A DNA stretch of 64,000 bases, from NCBI GenBank assembly GCA_041739275.1, contig JBGSOF010000052.1, positions 1-64,000 on the forward strand, written 5' to 3'. The notes beneath the pieces were generated by a model that had not been told where the DNA came from, made no database searches, and was given only the letters and a program-made list of their open reading frames with translations. How positions within the stretch are numbered: the first letter of the stretch is position 1; each line of letters opens with the position of its first letter. Shown here in pieces: positions 8,989 to 17,525 of the stretch. Source of the DNA: WGMI01 sp041739275 (lineage in GTDB: Bacteria > Bacteroidota > Bacteroidia > Flavobacteriales > Schleiferiaceae). Both the position numbers and the translations under genes were made by a program.

Positions 8989-10278
8989 TCAGCGATTCAT
9001 CAGAGCCTCGATTTCTTCCACCTCCTTCGGAATGCGAGCAGTAAGGTTTTCGTTGACCTGCTCTCCGATCGCGATATTGTCTTCGATCCGCACGCCAATG
9101 CCCTCTTCGGGAATGTAAATGCCCGGCTCGACGGTAAAGACTTGTCCCACTTCCATTTTTTCGGTCCAAAGCCCCACATCATGCACATCCAAACCGAGAT
9201 AATGGCTGGTGCCGTGCATAAAATACTTTTTGTAGGCCGGCCATTTGGGGTTTTGACGCTTGATGTCTTCTCGATCGATCAAGCCCAAACCGATTAACTC
9301 AAACTCCATAAGCTTACCTACCTCCGCAGTATACTCGTGCAGTTGATTTCCGGGGCGCAGCATCTCCATGGCTGCTTTTTGCACGCGGAGCACGGATTCA
9401 TAAACCTGTTTCTGCCGCTCGCCAAATTTGCCGTTGGACGGAAAGCATCGAGTGACGTCCGAAGCGTAATGGGCATAACTGCATCCGACGTCGAACAACA
9501 CTAAATCACCATCCAAAACCGGTTTGTCGTTCTCTATATAATGGAGAATGCAGGCCGAGGCTCCTGAGGCGATAATGGGCGTGTATGCAAAGCCCTCCGC
9601 TCTTTGTTTGAGGTATTCGTGGGCAAATTCGGCTTCGAGTTCAAACTCTTTGATTCCGGGTTTCAAAACCGAGAGAATTCGATCGTAGGCATCAGCGTTG
9701 ATCCGGGCCGATTCGCGCATCAGATCGAGCTCTTCGCCCTGCTTTACCGATCGAAGCTTGTGCATGATGGGCGCAGAGCGCTCGAAACGGTGCAAAGGAT
9801 ACTCTTTTATACAGCGCTCGGCAAAGCGGTCTTCTTGGGTTTGGATGGCAACCCGAGCTCTGAGATGCTCGTTCCGATTGAGGTATACAGCCTCACATTG
9901 GCTCATGAGATTCTTAAAAATGGCTTCGAACTCGCTTTGCCAGAGCACAGTCTCAATGCCCGAAATTTCTGAGGCGCGTTCCTTGCTCAGCTTTTCTCCC
10001 TCCCAGCGCGCAAGGGTTTCGTTGGTTTCTCTCAAGAATAGAATTTCGCGGTGTTCTTTGAGAAAAGCCCCGGGGAACAAAATCAAAGTGCTCTCTTCTT
10101 GGTCGATTCCGGTCAAATAGAGCAGGTCGCTGTTTTGAACAAATTTGAAGGTGCCGTCGGCATTGGTCGGCAAAATATCGTTTGAGACGAAGACCGCCAG
10201 CGCATTCGATTTGGTGAACTTCGCAAAGCGTTCGCGGTTTCTGATGTACAATGCAGCGGGAGCAGGAGTGTATCGCAT
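8989..10278 (-). CDS. pepP: Xaa-Pro aminopeptidase (aminopeptidase P)
   Basis: 429 residues of the M24B family, removing N-terminal residues that precede proline. An N-terminal creatinase-like domain (about 1-170) precedes the pita-bread catalytic domain. The five metal ligands can be seen: Asp in LFDVGCSYAHY, Asp in SDVTRCF, His in HGTSHYLGLDVHD, Glu in VEPGIYI and Glu in VRIEDNI. The start is ATG 10278 (a TTG six codons upstream is less likely). No signal peptide is present, so it is cytoplasmic. It is transcribed divergently from sdhC. Confidence 0.92.
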   Translation of the reverse strand: MRYTPAPAALYIRNRERFAKFTKSNALAVFVSNDILPTNADGTFKFVQNSDLLYLTGIDQEESTLILFPGAFLKEHREILFLRETNETLARWEGEKLSKERASEISGIETVLWQSEFEAIFKNLMSQCEAVYLNRNEHLRARVAIQTQEDRFAERCIKEYPLHRFERSAPIMHKLRSVKQGEELDLMRESARINADAYDRILSVLKPGIKEFELEAEFAHEYLKQRAEGFAYTPIIASGASACILHYIENDKPVLDGDLVLFDVGCSYAHYASDVTRCFPSNGKFGERQKQVYESVLRVQKAAMEMLRPGNQLHEYTAEVGKLMEFELIGLGLIDREDIKRQNPKWPAYKKYFMHGTSHYLGLDVHDVGLWTEKMEVGQVFTVEPGIYIPEEGIGVRIEDNIAIGEQVNENLTARIPKEVEEIEALMNR

Positions 10279-10334
10279 GGTTCGGAACGATTCCAAATAA
10301 GCAGGTCTCGCAGATTATGCTTCGAGTCCGACCT

Positions 10335-10342
10335 TATTTTTG
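10335..10342 (+). promoter_or_regulatory. Candidate -7 element of the sdhCAB operon
   Basis: TATTTTTG followed by C fits TAnnTTTG and lies 57 bases before the sdhC ATG. No TTG sits at the usual -33 distance, so the call rests on the -7 box and its intergenic place. Confidence 0.4.
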
Positions 10343-10344
10343 CC

Positions 10345-10352
10345 CAAAGATA
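10345..10352 (-). promoter_or_regulatory. Candidate -7 element of pepP
   Basis: The minus strand reads TATCTTTG, a full TAnnTTTG match 66 bases before the pepP start. It is separated by two bases from the plus-strand box at 10335-10342, so the two polymerases would compete for the same DNA. Confidence 0.4.
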
Positions 10353-10399
10353 AAGGGAGCGGTAAGTGCCGCAGCCCGTCAGATCAACGCTTGAGAACT

Positions 10400-11086
10400 A
10401 TGGCCGAAAAAAAGTCCATCTTCAATTCTTCCATTGTCCGAAAGGTGTGGATGTCGCTCACGGGTTTGTTTTTATGCAGCTTTTTGGTGGTGCACCTCAT
10501 TGGCAACACCAAACTGCTCGGAGACGAAGCGCACGCCCGAGAAGCGTTCAACGCATACGCCCATTTCATGACGAGCTTTCCGCTGATTAAGATCATTTCT
10601 TATCTCTTGTATTTCAGCATTCTCTTCCACGCCGTTTGGGGAATTATGCTCGAAGTACGCAACAAAGCCGCTCGCCCGCAGAACTATGCGTACAATAAGC
10701 CCTCAGCCAATTCGGGATGGGCTTCGCGCAATATGGGGCTTCTCGGCACCTTGCTCTTGGTTTTTATCGTTTCGCACATGTATCAATTCTGGTATGTGAT
10801 GCATTTTGGAACCATCGGAACCGATGCCTCCGGCAACAAAGATTTATACGAAGTGGTGACGGTCTTTTTTAGAAGACCCGTCCTGGGCTGGCTCGGAGTG
10901 GCCTTTTATGCCTTTTCGATGGCGGCGATGGGCTTTCACTTGTGGCACGGCTTTCAAAGCGCCTTCCAGACACTTGGGGTGAACCACCCGCGCTATACTC
11001 CAATCATTCGGTCTGTAGGTTCGTTTTTCTCCATCGCGGTGCCCGCGCTTTTCGCGCTGATTCCGCTGATCATCGCCCTCACTTAA
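10400..11086 (+). CDS. sdhC: Succinate dehydrogenase/fumarate reductase cytochrome b subunit (b558 type)
   Basis: 228 residues, integral membrane. It anchors the SdhA/SdhB catalytic pair and carries heme b and the quinone site, passing succinate electrons to menaquinone. About five hydrophobic segments can be seen, with conserved His in the first (VVHLIGN), in FHAVWG, in SHMYQFW and in FHLWHGFQSAFQTLG, the pattern of the single-polypeptide b558 family of Bacteroidota. ATG 10400 follows a non-homologous leader and is preferred. It is first of sdhCAB, 30 bases before sdhA. Confidence 0.93.
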   Translation: MAEKKSIFNSSIVRKVWMSLTGLFLCSFLVVHLIGNTKLLGDEAHAREAFNAYAHFMTSFPLIKIISYLLYFSILFHAVWGIMLEVRNKAARPQNYAYNKPSANSGWASRNMGLLGTLLLVFIVSHMYQFWYVMHFGTIGTDASGNKDLYEVVTVFFRRPVLGWLGVAFYAFSMAAMGFHLWHGFQSAFQTLGVNHPRYTPIIRSVGSFFSIAVPALFALIPLIIALT

Positions 11087-11116
11087 ACCGAACGAAAACC
11101 GGCTGAACTCTCTTTT

Positions 11117-13117
11117 ATGAAACTCGAAGCACGAATTCCCAAAGGCCCGCTTGAAGAAAAGTGGACCGCGCACAAGTCGAACGTACGCTTAGTCAACCCG
11201 GCCAACAAGCGCCATATTGAGGTGATTGTGGTCGGAACCGGATTGGCGGGGGCGTCTGCGGCAGCTTCTCTGGCCGAAATGGGATACAAAGTCAAAGCAT
11301 TCTGCTTTCAAGATTCACCTCGCCGCGCGCACTCCATCGCTGCCCAAGGCGGAATTAACGCGGCAAAAAACTACCAAAACGACGGCGACTCGACGTATCG
11401 GCTGTTTTACGACACCATCAAGGGAGGCGACTATCGCTCGCGCGAGGCCAATGTCTATCGCCTCGCCGAAGTTTCGACCAGCATCATCGACCAATGCGTC
11501 GCTCAAGGGGTTCCCTTTGCCCGCGAATACGGAGGTCTGCTCGACAATCGCTCGTTTGGCGGCGTACAAGTGAGCCGGACTTTTTACGCCAAAGGACAAA
11601 CCGGACAACAACTTTTGCTCGGAGCATATTCGGCTCTGGAGCGCCAAGTAGCCAAGGGTACGGTCAAGATGTACGCGCGTCACGAAATGCTCGATTTGGT
11701 GCTCGTCGACGGAAAAGCGCGGGGAATCATTGCCCGGAATTTGGTGACCGGAGAGCTCGAGAGGCACGGAGCTCATGCCGTTTTGCTCTGCACAGGCGGC
11801 TACGGAAACGTCTTTTTCTTATCGACCAATGCGATGGGTTCCAACACCACCGCAGTGTGGAAAGCGCACAAAAAAGGCGCCTTGTTCGCAAACCCCTGCT
11901 TTACACAAATTCACCCCACCTGCATCCCCGTGAGTGGAGAATTGCAAAGCAAGCTGACTTTGATGTCGGAATCGCTTCGCAACGATGGCCGAATTTGGGT
12001 CCCCGCGCACAAAGAGGACGCTGAGAAAATCAGAAAAGGCGAACTCAAACCGACCGATTTGCCCGAAGAGCGCCGAGATTACTACCTCGAACGCCGATAT
12101 CCCGCATTCGGGAATCTCGTTCCGAGAGACGTCGCGTCGAGAGCGGCCAAGGAACGCTGCGACGAAGGTTTGGGCGTAAACGCCACGGGAGAAGCCGTTT
12201 ATCTCGACTTTTCGGCGGCCATCGAACGCTATGGAAAAACCGAAGCCAACATCAAGGGCATCGAAAACCCGAGCAAGGCGCAGATATTGGATCTCGGCAA
12301 AAAAGTAGTTGAATCGAAATACGGCAACCTCTTCCAGATGTACGAGAAGATTGTCGACGACAACCCCTACGAAACGCCCATGAAAATTTATCCCGCGGTG
12401 CACTACACCATGGGGGGATTGTGGGTCGATTACAATTTGATGACTACCGTGCCCGGCTGTTATGCTTTGGGCGAGGCAAATTTTTCAGATCACGGGGCCA
12501 ACCGCCTCGGAGCCTCAGCTTTGATGCAGGGCTTGGCCGACGGATATTTCGTAGCGCCCTATACCGTGGGCGATTATTTGTCTGATGAAATTCGCAGCGG
12601 AGCGGTTTCAACCGACAGCGCCGAATTCGCCGAAGCCGAAGCCTCGGTGCGTGGGCAAATCGATCACTTTTTGAACAACAAAGGCTCGAAAACCGTCGAC
12701 AGCTTTCACAAAAAGCTGGGCAAGATTATGTGGAACGAATGTGGCATGGCGCGCAGCGAAGAAGGCCTGAAAAAGGCCATCGTCGACATCAGAGCCCTGC
12801 GCGAGGAATTCTACAGAGAGGTGTTGGTTCCCGGACGAGCCGATGGAGTGAATCCCGAGTTGGAAAAGGCGCTCAGAGTGGCCGACTTTTTAGAGCTGGG
12901 AGAATTGATGTGCAAGGATGCCCTCGATCGAAACGAAAGTTGCGGTGGCCACTTTAGATTAGAGTATCAAACTCCTGAAGGAGAAGCTCTTCGCGATGAC
13001 GCAAACTTCAATTACGTCTCGGCTTGGGAGTACACCGGCGACCCTTCGACCTCTGTTTTGCACAAAGAAACCCTGAACTTTGAGTTTGTCGAAGTCAAAA
13101 CGAGAAGCTACAAGTAA
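11117..13117 (+). CDS. sdhA: Succinate dehydrogenase/fumarate reductase flavoprotein subunit
   Basis: 666 residues. It oxidises succinate to fumarate in the TCA cycle (or the reverse). The dinucleotide motif VGTGLAGASAA (from residue 39) binds FAD. RRAHSIAAQGGI carries the His (72) expected to hold FAD covalently, HPTC and the HYTMGGLWVD loop form the dicarboxylate site, and GANRLGASALMQGLADG closes the FAD domain. Length and spacing fit the long B-type (epsilon/Bacteroidota) subunit. A 174-base gap without features separates it from sdhB. Confidence 0.95.
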   Translation: MKLEARIPKGPLEEKWTAHKSNVRLVNPANKRHIEVIVVGTGLAGASAAASLAEMGYKVKAFCFQDSPRRAHSIAAQGGINAAKNYQNDGDSTYRLFYDTIKGGDYRSREANVYRLAEVSTSIIDQCVAQGVPFAREYGGLLDNRSFGGVQVSRTFYAKGQTGQQLLLGAYSALERQVAKGTVKMYARHEMLDLVLVDGKARGIIARNLVTGELERHGAHAVLLCTGGYGNVFFLSTNAMGSNTTAVWKAHKKGALFANPCFTQIHPTCIPVSGELQSKLTLMSESLRNDGRIWVPAHKEDAEKIRKGELKPTDLPEERRDYYLERRYPAFGNLVPRDVASRAAKERCDEGLGVNATGEAVYLDFSAAIERYGKTEANIKGIENPSKAQILDLGKKVVESKYGNLFQMYEKIVDDNPYETPMKIYPAVHYTMGGLWVDYNLMTTVPGCYALGEANFSDHGANRLGASALMQGLADGYFVAPYTVGDYLSDEIRSGAVSTDSAEFAEAEASVRGQIDHFLNNKGSKTVDSFHKKLGKIMWNECGMARSEEGLKKAIVDIRALREEFYREVLVPGRADGVNPELEKALRVADFLELGELMCKDALDRNESCGGHFRLEYQTPEGEALRDDANFNYVSAWEYTGDPSTSVLHKETLNFEFVEVKTRSYK

Positions 13118-13291
13118 TGGACCTCCCTTGAGAATGATTACCAGAGATTTTTCACTCTACGGGTCGCCGATCGGGCTCGAACAAGCGCAAAAGCCATCGG
13201 TTTACGCTATGAGGAAAATCTTCTGAGTTCCCTTCAGACCAACGAAACGCGACATCTCATTTCCAATCGAACCGCTCAATAGCACTCACCC

Positions 13292-14041
13292 ATGAACCTC
13301 ACCCTCAAAATATGGCGTCAATCAGGGCCCAAAGCTCAAGGTGCCATGAAGTCGTACGCCGTTGCGGACATTGAACCCGATATGAGCTTTCTGGAAATGC
13401 TCGATGTCTTGAACGAACAACTCGTTTTAAAGGGAGAAGAGCCCGTAGTGTTCGACCACGACTGCCGCGAAGGAATCTGCGGTAGCTGCTCGCTCTACAT
13501 CAATGGCGAGGCGCACGGTCCGGGCCGCGGCATCACCACTTGCCAACTGCACATGCGCACGTTCAAAGACGGTGATACGATCTATATCGAGCCGTGGAGA
13601 GCCAAGGCATTCCCCGTGATCAAAGATTTGATGGTCGATCGAAGCTCCTTTGACCGCATCATTGCCGCAGGGGGGTATATCAGCGTCAACACATCGGGGA
13701 ATACCCTCGATGCCAATGCTATACCCGTTCCGAAAGACGATGCCGACAAGGCATTTGACGCAGCGACGTGCATTGGTTGCGGCGCATGTGTCGCCTCGTG
13801 CAAAAACAGTTCGGCCATGCTCTTTGTCTCTGCAAAAGTGAGTCAGTTCGCCTTGCTTCCCCAAGGTCAGGTCGAAGCGGCAGACCGGGTCTTGAATATG
13901 GTGGCTCAAATGGACGCCGAAGGTTTTGGAAGTTGCACCAATACCGGTGCGTGTGAAGTTGAATGCCCAAAGGGGATTTCTCTCGAGAACATCGCGCGGA
14001 TGAACCGCGAATATCTGCGCGCAGCCGTCGTTTCGGAATAA
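13292..14041 (+). CDS. sdhB: Succinate dehydrogenase/fumarate reductase iron-sulfur subunit
   Basis: 249 residues. The plant-ferredoxin domain has Cys 58, 63, 66 and 84 (DCREGICGSC...TTCQLH) for the [2Fe-2S] centre. The C-terminal domain has CIGCGACVASC and TGACEVECPKGI for the remaining [4Fe-4S] and [3Fe-4S] centres. It passes electrons from SdhA flavin to the SdhC heme/quinone site on the inner face of the membrane. It completes the sdhCAB operon. The Crp/Fnr gene starts 10 bases after its stop. Confidence 0.95.
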   Translation: MNLTLKIWRQSGPKAQGAMKSYAVADIEPDMSFLEMLDVLNEQLVLKGEEPVVFDHDCREGICGSCSLYINGEAHGPGRGITTCQLHMRTFKDGDTIYIEPWRAKAFPVIKDLMVDRSSFDRIIAAGGYISVNTSGNTLDANAIPVPKDDADKAFDAATCIGCGACVASCKNSSAMLFVSAKVSQFALLPQGQVEAADRVLNMVAQMDAEGFGSCTNTGACEVECPKGISLENIARMNREYLRAAVVSE

Positions 14042-14051
14042 CTCGAATTCC

Positions 14052-14675
14052 TTGGAAAATCAAATCGATGCCCTCGACCCGTCCTTGGGCGCTGCGCTCA
14101 AAAAGCGGTTGCTCGAGATCGGAACGGTAAAACACTTCGAGCGGGGCGAAGTGCTCCTCGAAGAAAATGCCTACATCCGGTCTTTGCCTTTGGTGATTTC
14201 GGGCAGCATCCGCGTGATGCGAACCGACGAAGACGGTCGAGAAATCCTGCTGTATTATATCCAGGCCGGCGAGAGCTGCATTATGTCTTTTCTCGGCGGC
14301 TTGAACCGAGATCGGAGCAAAATTCGCGCAGTTGTTGACGACACCGCCGAAGTGCTCATCGTACCGGCCGAAGAAATCAGCCGCCTGGTTCGCGAACAAC
14401 CCGAATGGCTCGATTACATATTTCGCTTGTACCAAAAACGTTTCGAAGAGCTGCTCGATGCCGTAAACGCGGTGGCCTTTAAGCGCATGGACGAACGACT
14501 CGGAGATTTTCTTCGAAGGCGCGCAGAAGTGAGCAAGACAAAAACGATCGAATTGACACACGAGCAAATTGCTCAAGAACTCGGCACAGCCCGTGTGGTC
14601 GTGTCGCGCTTGCTCAAGGAAATGGAACACGAGGGACAGCTTCGACTGGGAAGGGGCAAGATCGAACTCGTGTAA
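14052..14675 (+). CDS. Crp/Fnr family transcription regulator
   Basis: 207 residues. An N-terminal cyclic-nucleotide-type beta barrel (residues about 15-125, ERGEVLLEENAYIRSLPLVISGSIRV) is followed by a winged helix whose recognition region is THEQIAQELGTARVVVSRLLKEM. No N-terminal Cys cluster is visible, so it is not an FNR-type iron-sulfur sensor. The start is TTG 14052, the only one that keeps the whole barrel. It stands at the head of the sulfur genes 14736-18247, which it probably controls, a common arrangement in Bacteroidota; it is also close enough to sdhB to be co-transcribed. Confidence 0.82.
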   Translation: MENQIDALDPSLGAALKKRLLEIGTVKHFERGEVLLEENAYIRSLPLVISGSIRVMRTDEDGREILLYYIQAGESCIMSFLGGLNRDRSKIRAVVDDTAEVLIVPAEEISRLVREQPEWLDYIFRLYQKRFEELLDAVNAVAFKRMDERLGDFLRRRAEVSKTKTIELTHEQIAQELGTARVVVSRLLKEMEHEGQLRLGRGKIELV

Positions 14676-14735
14676 CATTGGTAGCGGGATAAGCGCTGTA
14701 CTTCGTTCAACTTTGCACTCTAAAACTCAAGAGAC

Positions 14736-14954
14736 ATGTTGAACGTCCAAAAAAATATGGGAAACACCGACCGAATTGTTCGGGTGATTCTCGCTTTGGC
14801 CATTGTCGGAATGTACTTTGCCGGAGTACTGCCGATGGGATGGGCCATTGGTCTGTTCGCCCTTGCAGGAATTTTCGTGGCTACGAGCTTTATGAGCTTT
14901 TGCCCCTTGTATCTGCCCTTCGGACTTTCTACCCTGAGAAAGAAAAGAGCTTAG
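14736..14954 (+). CDS. DUF2892 (YgaP-type) small membrane protein
   Basis: 72 residues. NMGNTDRIVRVILA at the N-terminus, two hydrophobic segments and the SFCPLY motif are typical of DUF2892, the membrane part of the rhodanese YgaP. Here that part stands alone beside separate rhodanese genes. The Cys in SFCPLY might take or pass sulfane sulfur, but that is only inferred from its place in the cluster. Confidence 0.8.
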   Translation: MLNVQKNMGNTDRIVRVILALAIVGMYFAGVLPMGWAIGLFALAGIFVATSFMSFCPLYLPFGLSTLRKKRA

Positions 14955-14976
14955 GGCACTCCATTCCCCTCAAAAA

Positions 14977-15354
14977 ATGCGCATGGATCAGTGGATACTC
15001 GCCGCCTTAATTGGCGCGGGAGCGGGCTTGCTCGGCGGATTACTCGGCTTGGGAGGAGCGATTGTCATCGTTCCGGCACTTGTCTTTTTTCTCGGATATT
15101 CTCAACCTCAAGCGCAGGGCACCGCGCTGATGATGATGGTTTTGCCTACCGGTGCCTTGGCGGCATGGGAATACCACCGCAATGGATTTGTCGAGTTGAA
15201 GGTCTCGTTAATCATGGCGGCATTCTTTTTTGTGGCGGGCTATTTTGGTGCACGGCTCGCCACTCATGTTCCGCAAATCTTGCTCAAAAAAATATTCGCG
15301 GCCATGCTGCTTTTGCTCGCGATCAGAATTTGGGTCGGGGCCAAACCGACCTAA
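14977..15354 (+). CDS. TauE/SafE-type exporter, half-length
   Basis: 125 residues with four hydrophobic segments. GAGAGLLGGLLGLGGAIVIVP is the family's N-terminal signature and the second half (FFFVAGYFGARLATHVP, LKKIFAAMLLLLAIRI) is the usual close of one repeat. Typical TauE/SafE proteins have two such repeats in about 250 residues, so this one probably works as a dimer. It sits between DUF2892 and the persulfide dioxygenase-like gene, so export of sulfite or another small sulfur anion is likely but not shown. Confidence 0.8.
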   Translation: MRMDQWILAALIGAGAGLLGGLLGLGGAIVIVPALVFFLGYSQPQAQGTALMMMVLPTGALAAWEYHRNGFVELKVSLIMAAFFFVAGYFGARLATHVPQILLKKIFAAMLLLLAIRIWVGAKPT

Positions 15355-15483
15355 AGCCCCATTCGTAACAAGAGTTGCGAACCCTTTCAAACAAGCCCCC
15401 GAACTTTGCATCATCCAAGCGAGCAAGCTTAAAGAACAGGCTCGCGGGAGGCTACAACTGCTTAACCGACTGAGAGATTCAAC

Positions 15484-16824
15484 ATGGAAATCGTTCAATT
15501 CGAAGACAAAAACCTGTCTCATTTTTCGTACGCCATCATCAGCGAAAAGTCGATGGCGTTGATCGATCCGGCGCGAAACGCAAGCGCTTATCGCGAACTC
15601 GCCCTCGAGCGGGGTGCTCGGATTGAGCATATCATCGAAACGCACCCCCATGCCGACTTTGTGAGTTCGCATCTCGAACTTCATCGCACCGAAGGCGCTG
15701 CCATCCATTGCAGCCGATTGCTCGGAGCAGAGTATCCGCACGAGAGCTTCGATACGGGAGATCGAATCCGTTTGGGAGCCATTGAACTCGCATCGATCAA
15801 CACACCCGGACATTCGCCCGACAGCATCAGCATCGTGGCCTATAACGAAAGCGGGGCGCCCAAAGCCGTCTTTACGGGAGATACTTTGTTTATCGGCGAT
15901 TGCGGACGACCCGATTTGCGCGAAAGCGCCGGCGCCATAACCGCTCTGAGAGAAGACCTGGCCAAGAAAATGTACCAGTCTCTGCGCGAGGCATTTGCCG
16001 CACTTCCCGACGATGTACTCGTCTACCCGGCACACGGAGCAGGCAGTTTGTGCGGTAAGGGTTTGAGTGCCGAATCGAGTAGCACACTCGGGCAAGAGCG
16101 CGAAAGCAATTGGAGTCTTCAGCCCCAAAGCGAAGATGAATTCGTTCGCGCATTGTTGAGCGATCAACCGTTCATTCCCAAGTATTTCGTGCACGATGTG
16201 GCCCTCAACAAAAAAGGAGCTCCCGATTTGGCTCCATCGCTTGCCAGGGTAGCCCGCGGAAACTCTGAAAACAGAAATCAAAGCTTGGCGGTCGATACGC
16301 GCAGCCGCGAAGCCTTTCGCGCAGGTCATCGTCCGGGCGCCATTCACTTAATGGACGACCTGCGCTTCGAGACATGGCTGGGGAGCATCGTTCATCCCGG
16401 CGAACGGTTCACCCTGATGGTCGAAAATGCCGAAAAAGTCGAGCAACTGCTCGAGCGCATCGCCCGCATTGGGTACGAAGCTCAAGTGGATGCGATTTCG
16501 GTCAAAACCGGAATTGAAGAAGGCGATACCCAAGCAGAAGAATTCAAGGCAGAAGGCTTGTTTCCGGGCGAGTATATCGTTTGCGATGTTCGAAATGCCT
16601 CCGAGGCTACGAGTCAGCCCATCTTTGAAAACTCCATCAACATTCCGCTGCACGAGCTACGAGAACGCGCACGAGAACTGCCCGAAGGCAAGCCCATTTT
16701 GGTGCACTGTGCCGCGGGTTACCGAAGTGCCGCGGGTTCGAGCATTCTTCGCTCTGCCCACCCCAAACGGAAAGTGCACGACTTGAGTGTAGCGGTAAAA
16801 ACTTTTGCCGAGGCTGCGAAATAG
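15484..16824 (+). CDS. Persulfide dioxygenase-like metallo-beta-lactamase fused to rhodanese domains
   Basis: 446 residues. Residues 1-240 are an MBL-fold domain with ETHPHADFVSSH (His 54, His 56, Asp 58), TPGHSPDS, FTGDTLFIGDCGRPDL and VYPAHGAGSLCG, as in ETHE1-type persulfide dioxygenases that turn glutathione persulfide into sulfite. Residues about 260-345 look like a decayed rhodanese domain with no active Cys. Residues about 355-446 are a rhodanese with VHCAAGYRS. The fused form couples persulfide oxidation to sulfur transfer. The motif has Phe where classic MBL enzymes have the second His of HxHxDH, as expected for this mononuclear-iron branch. Confidence 0.83.
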   Translation: MEIVQFEDKNLSHFSYAIISEKSMALIDPARNASAYRELALERGARIEHIIETHPHADFVSSHLELHRTEGAAIHCSRLLGAEYPHESFDTGDRIRLGAIELASINTPGHSPDSISIVAYNESGAPKAVFTGDTLFIGDCGRPDLRESAGAITALREDLAKKMYQSLREAFAALPDDVLVYPAHGAGSLCGKGLSAESSSTLGQERESNWSLQPQSEDEFVRALLSDQPFIPKYFVHDVALNKKGAPDLAPSLARVARGNSENRNQSLAVDTRSREAFRAGHRPGAIHLMDDLRFETWLGSIVHPGERFTLMVENAEKVEQLLERIARIGYEAQVDAISVKTGIEEGDTQAEEFKAEGLFPGEYIVCDVRNASEATSQPIFENSINIPLHELRERARELPEGKPILVHCAAGYRSAAGSSILRSAHPKRKVHDLSVAVKTFAEAAK

Positions 16825-16921
16825 CAAGCCTGTGCAAGAAACGGCGAGCTCGGAGGCGGCTCGTCCCGCTGATTCAAGCCTCCACAATCCACAAAACAAA
16901 CAAGGCAAAACAACAGACATC

Positions 16922-17200
16922 ATGGACATTGCTGAGCTCATTAAAAACCAACGCGGTACAATTGTCGATGTACGCACCCCCGCCGAATATCGCGGAGGAC
17001 ATGCTGAAGGTTCACAAAACATTCCACTTCAGGAAGTTGCAGATCGCATCGAAGAACTGCGCGCCATGCAAACTCCTCTCGTGCTTTGTTGCGCGTCCGG
17101 AGCTCGCAGCGGTGCGGCCGCGCAATACCTCAATCAACAGGGCGTAGAGTGCATAAACGGAGGATCTTGGCTGGACGTTCATTACCTTCAAACTCTTTAA
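16922..17200 (+). CDS. Single-domain rhodanese
   Basis: 92 residues, cytoplasmic. VDVRTPAEYRGGH is the Cdc25/rhodanese entry motif and CCASGARSGAA the active loop; one of the paired Cys is the persulfide carrier. ATG 16922 is the natural start for a one-domain rhodanese; the open frame upstream shows no homology. It is followed 4 bases later by a second rhodanese. Confidence 0.87.
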   Translation: MDIAELIKNQRGTIVDVRTPAEYRGGHAEGSQNIPLQEVADRIEELRAMQTPLVLCCASGARSGAAAQYLNQQGVECINGGSWLDVHYLQTL

Positions 17201-17204
17201 TCTG

Positions 17205-17525
17205 ATGTGGAATCGCATTAAAAAGTGGTTGTCGGGCGGCTCCGGCGTAGACTACAAGGAATTGCTCGGAAAAGGCGCGGTTATTGTCGATGTGCGCACC
17301 AAAGGCGAGTTCGCTTCCGGGCACATCAAAGGATCGATCAACATCCCGCTCGATCAATTGAGCGGTCGAATTTCGAGCCTGCCCAAAAAACCCATTATCA
17401 CCTGTTGCGCCAGCGGCATGAGGAGTGCTTCGGCTCTTTCCATGCTCAAGAGCAAGGGCTTTGCCGAAGTGTACAATGGGGGCGGCTGGTCGGCTTTGAA
17501 CCGCTCCATTCAAGCGGGGCAATGA
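17205..17525 (+). CDS. Single-domain rhodanese
   Basis: 106 residues. VDVRTKGEFASGH and the active loop TCCASGMRSASAL mirror the gene just upstream, so the two look like an old tandem duplication with changed N-termini (this one begins with a short basic helix, MWNRIKKWL). Its stop overlaps the start of the lipoprotein gene as ATGA. Confidence 0.87.
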   Translation: MWNRIKKWLSGGSGVDYKELLGKGAVIVDVRTKGEFASGHIKGSINIPLDQLSGRISSLPKKPIITCCASGMRSASALSMLKSKGFAEVYNGGGWSALNRSIQAGQ

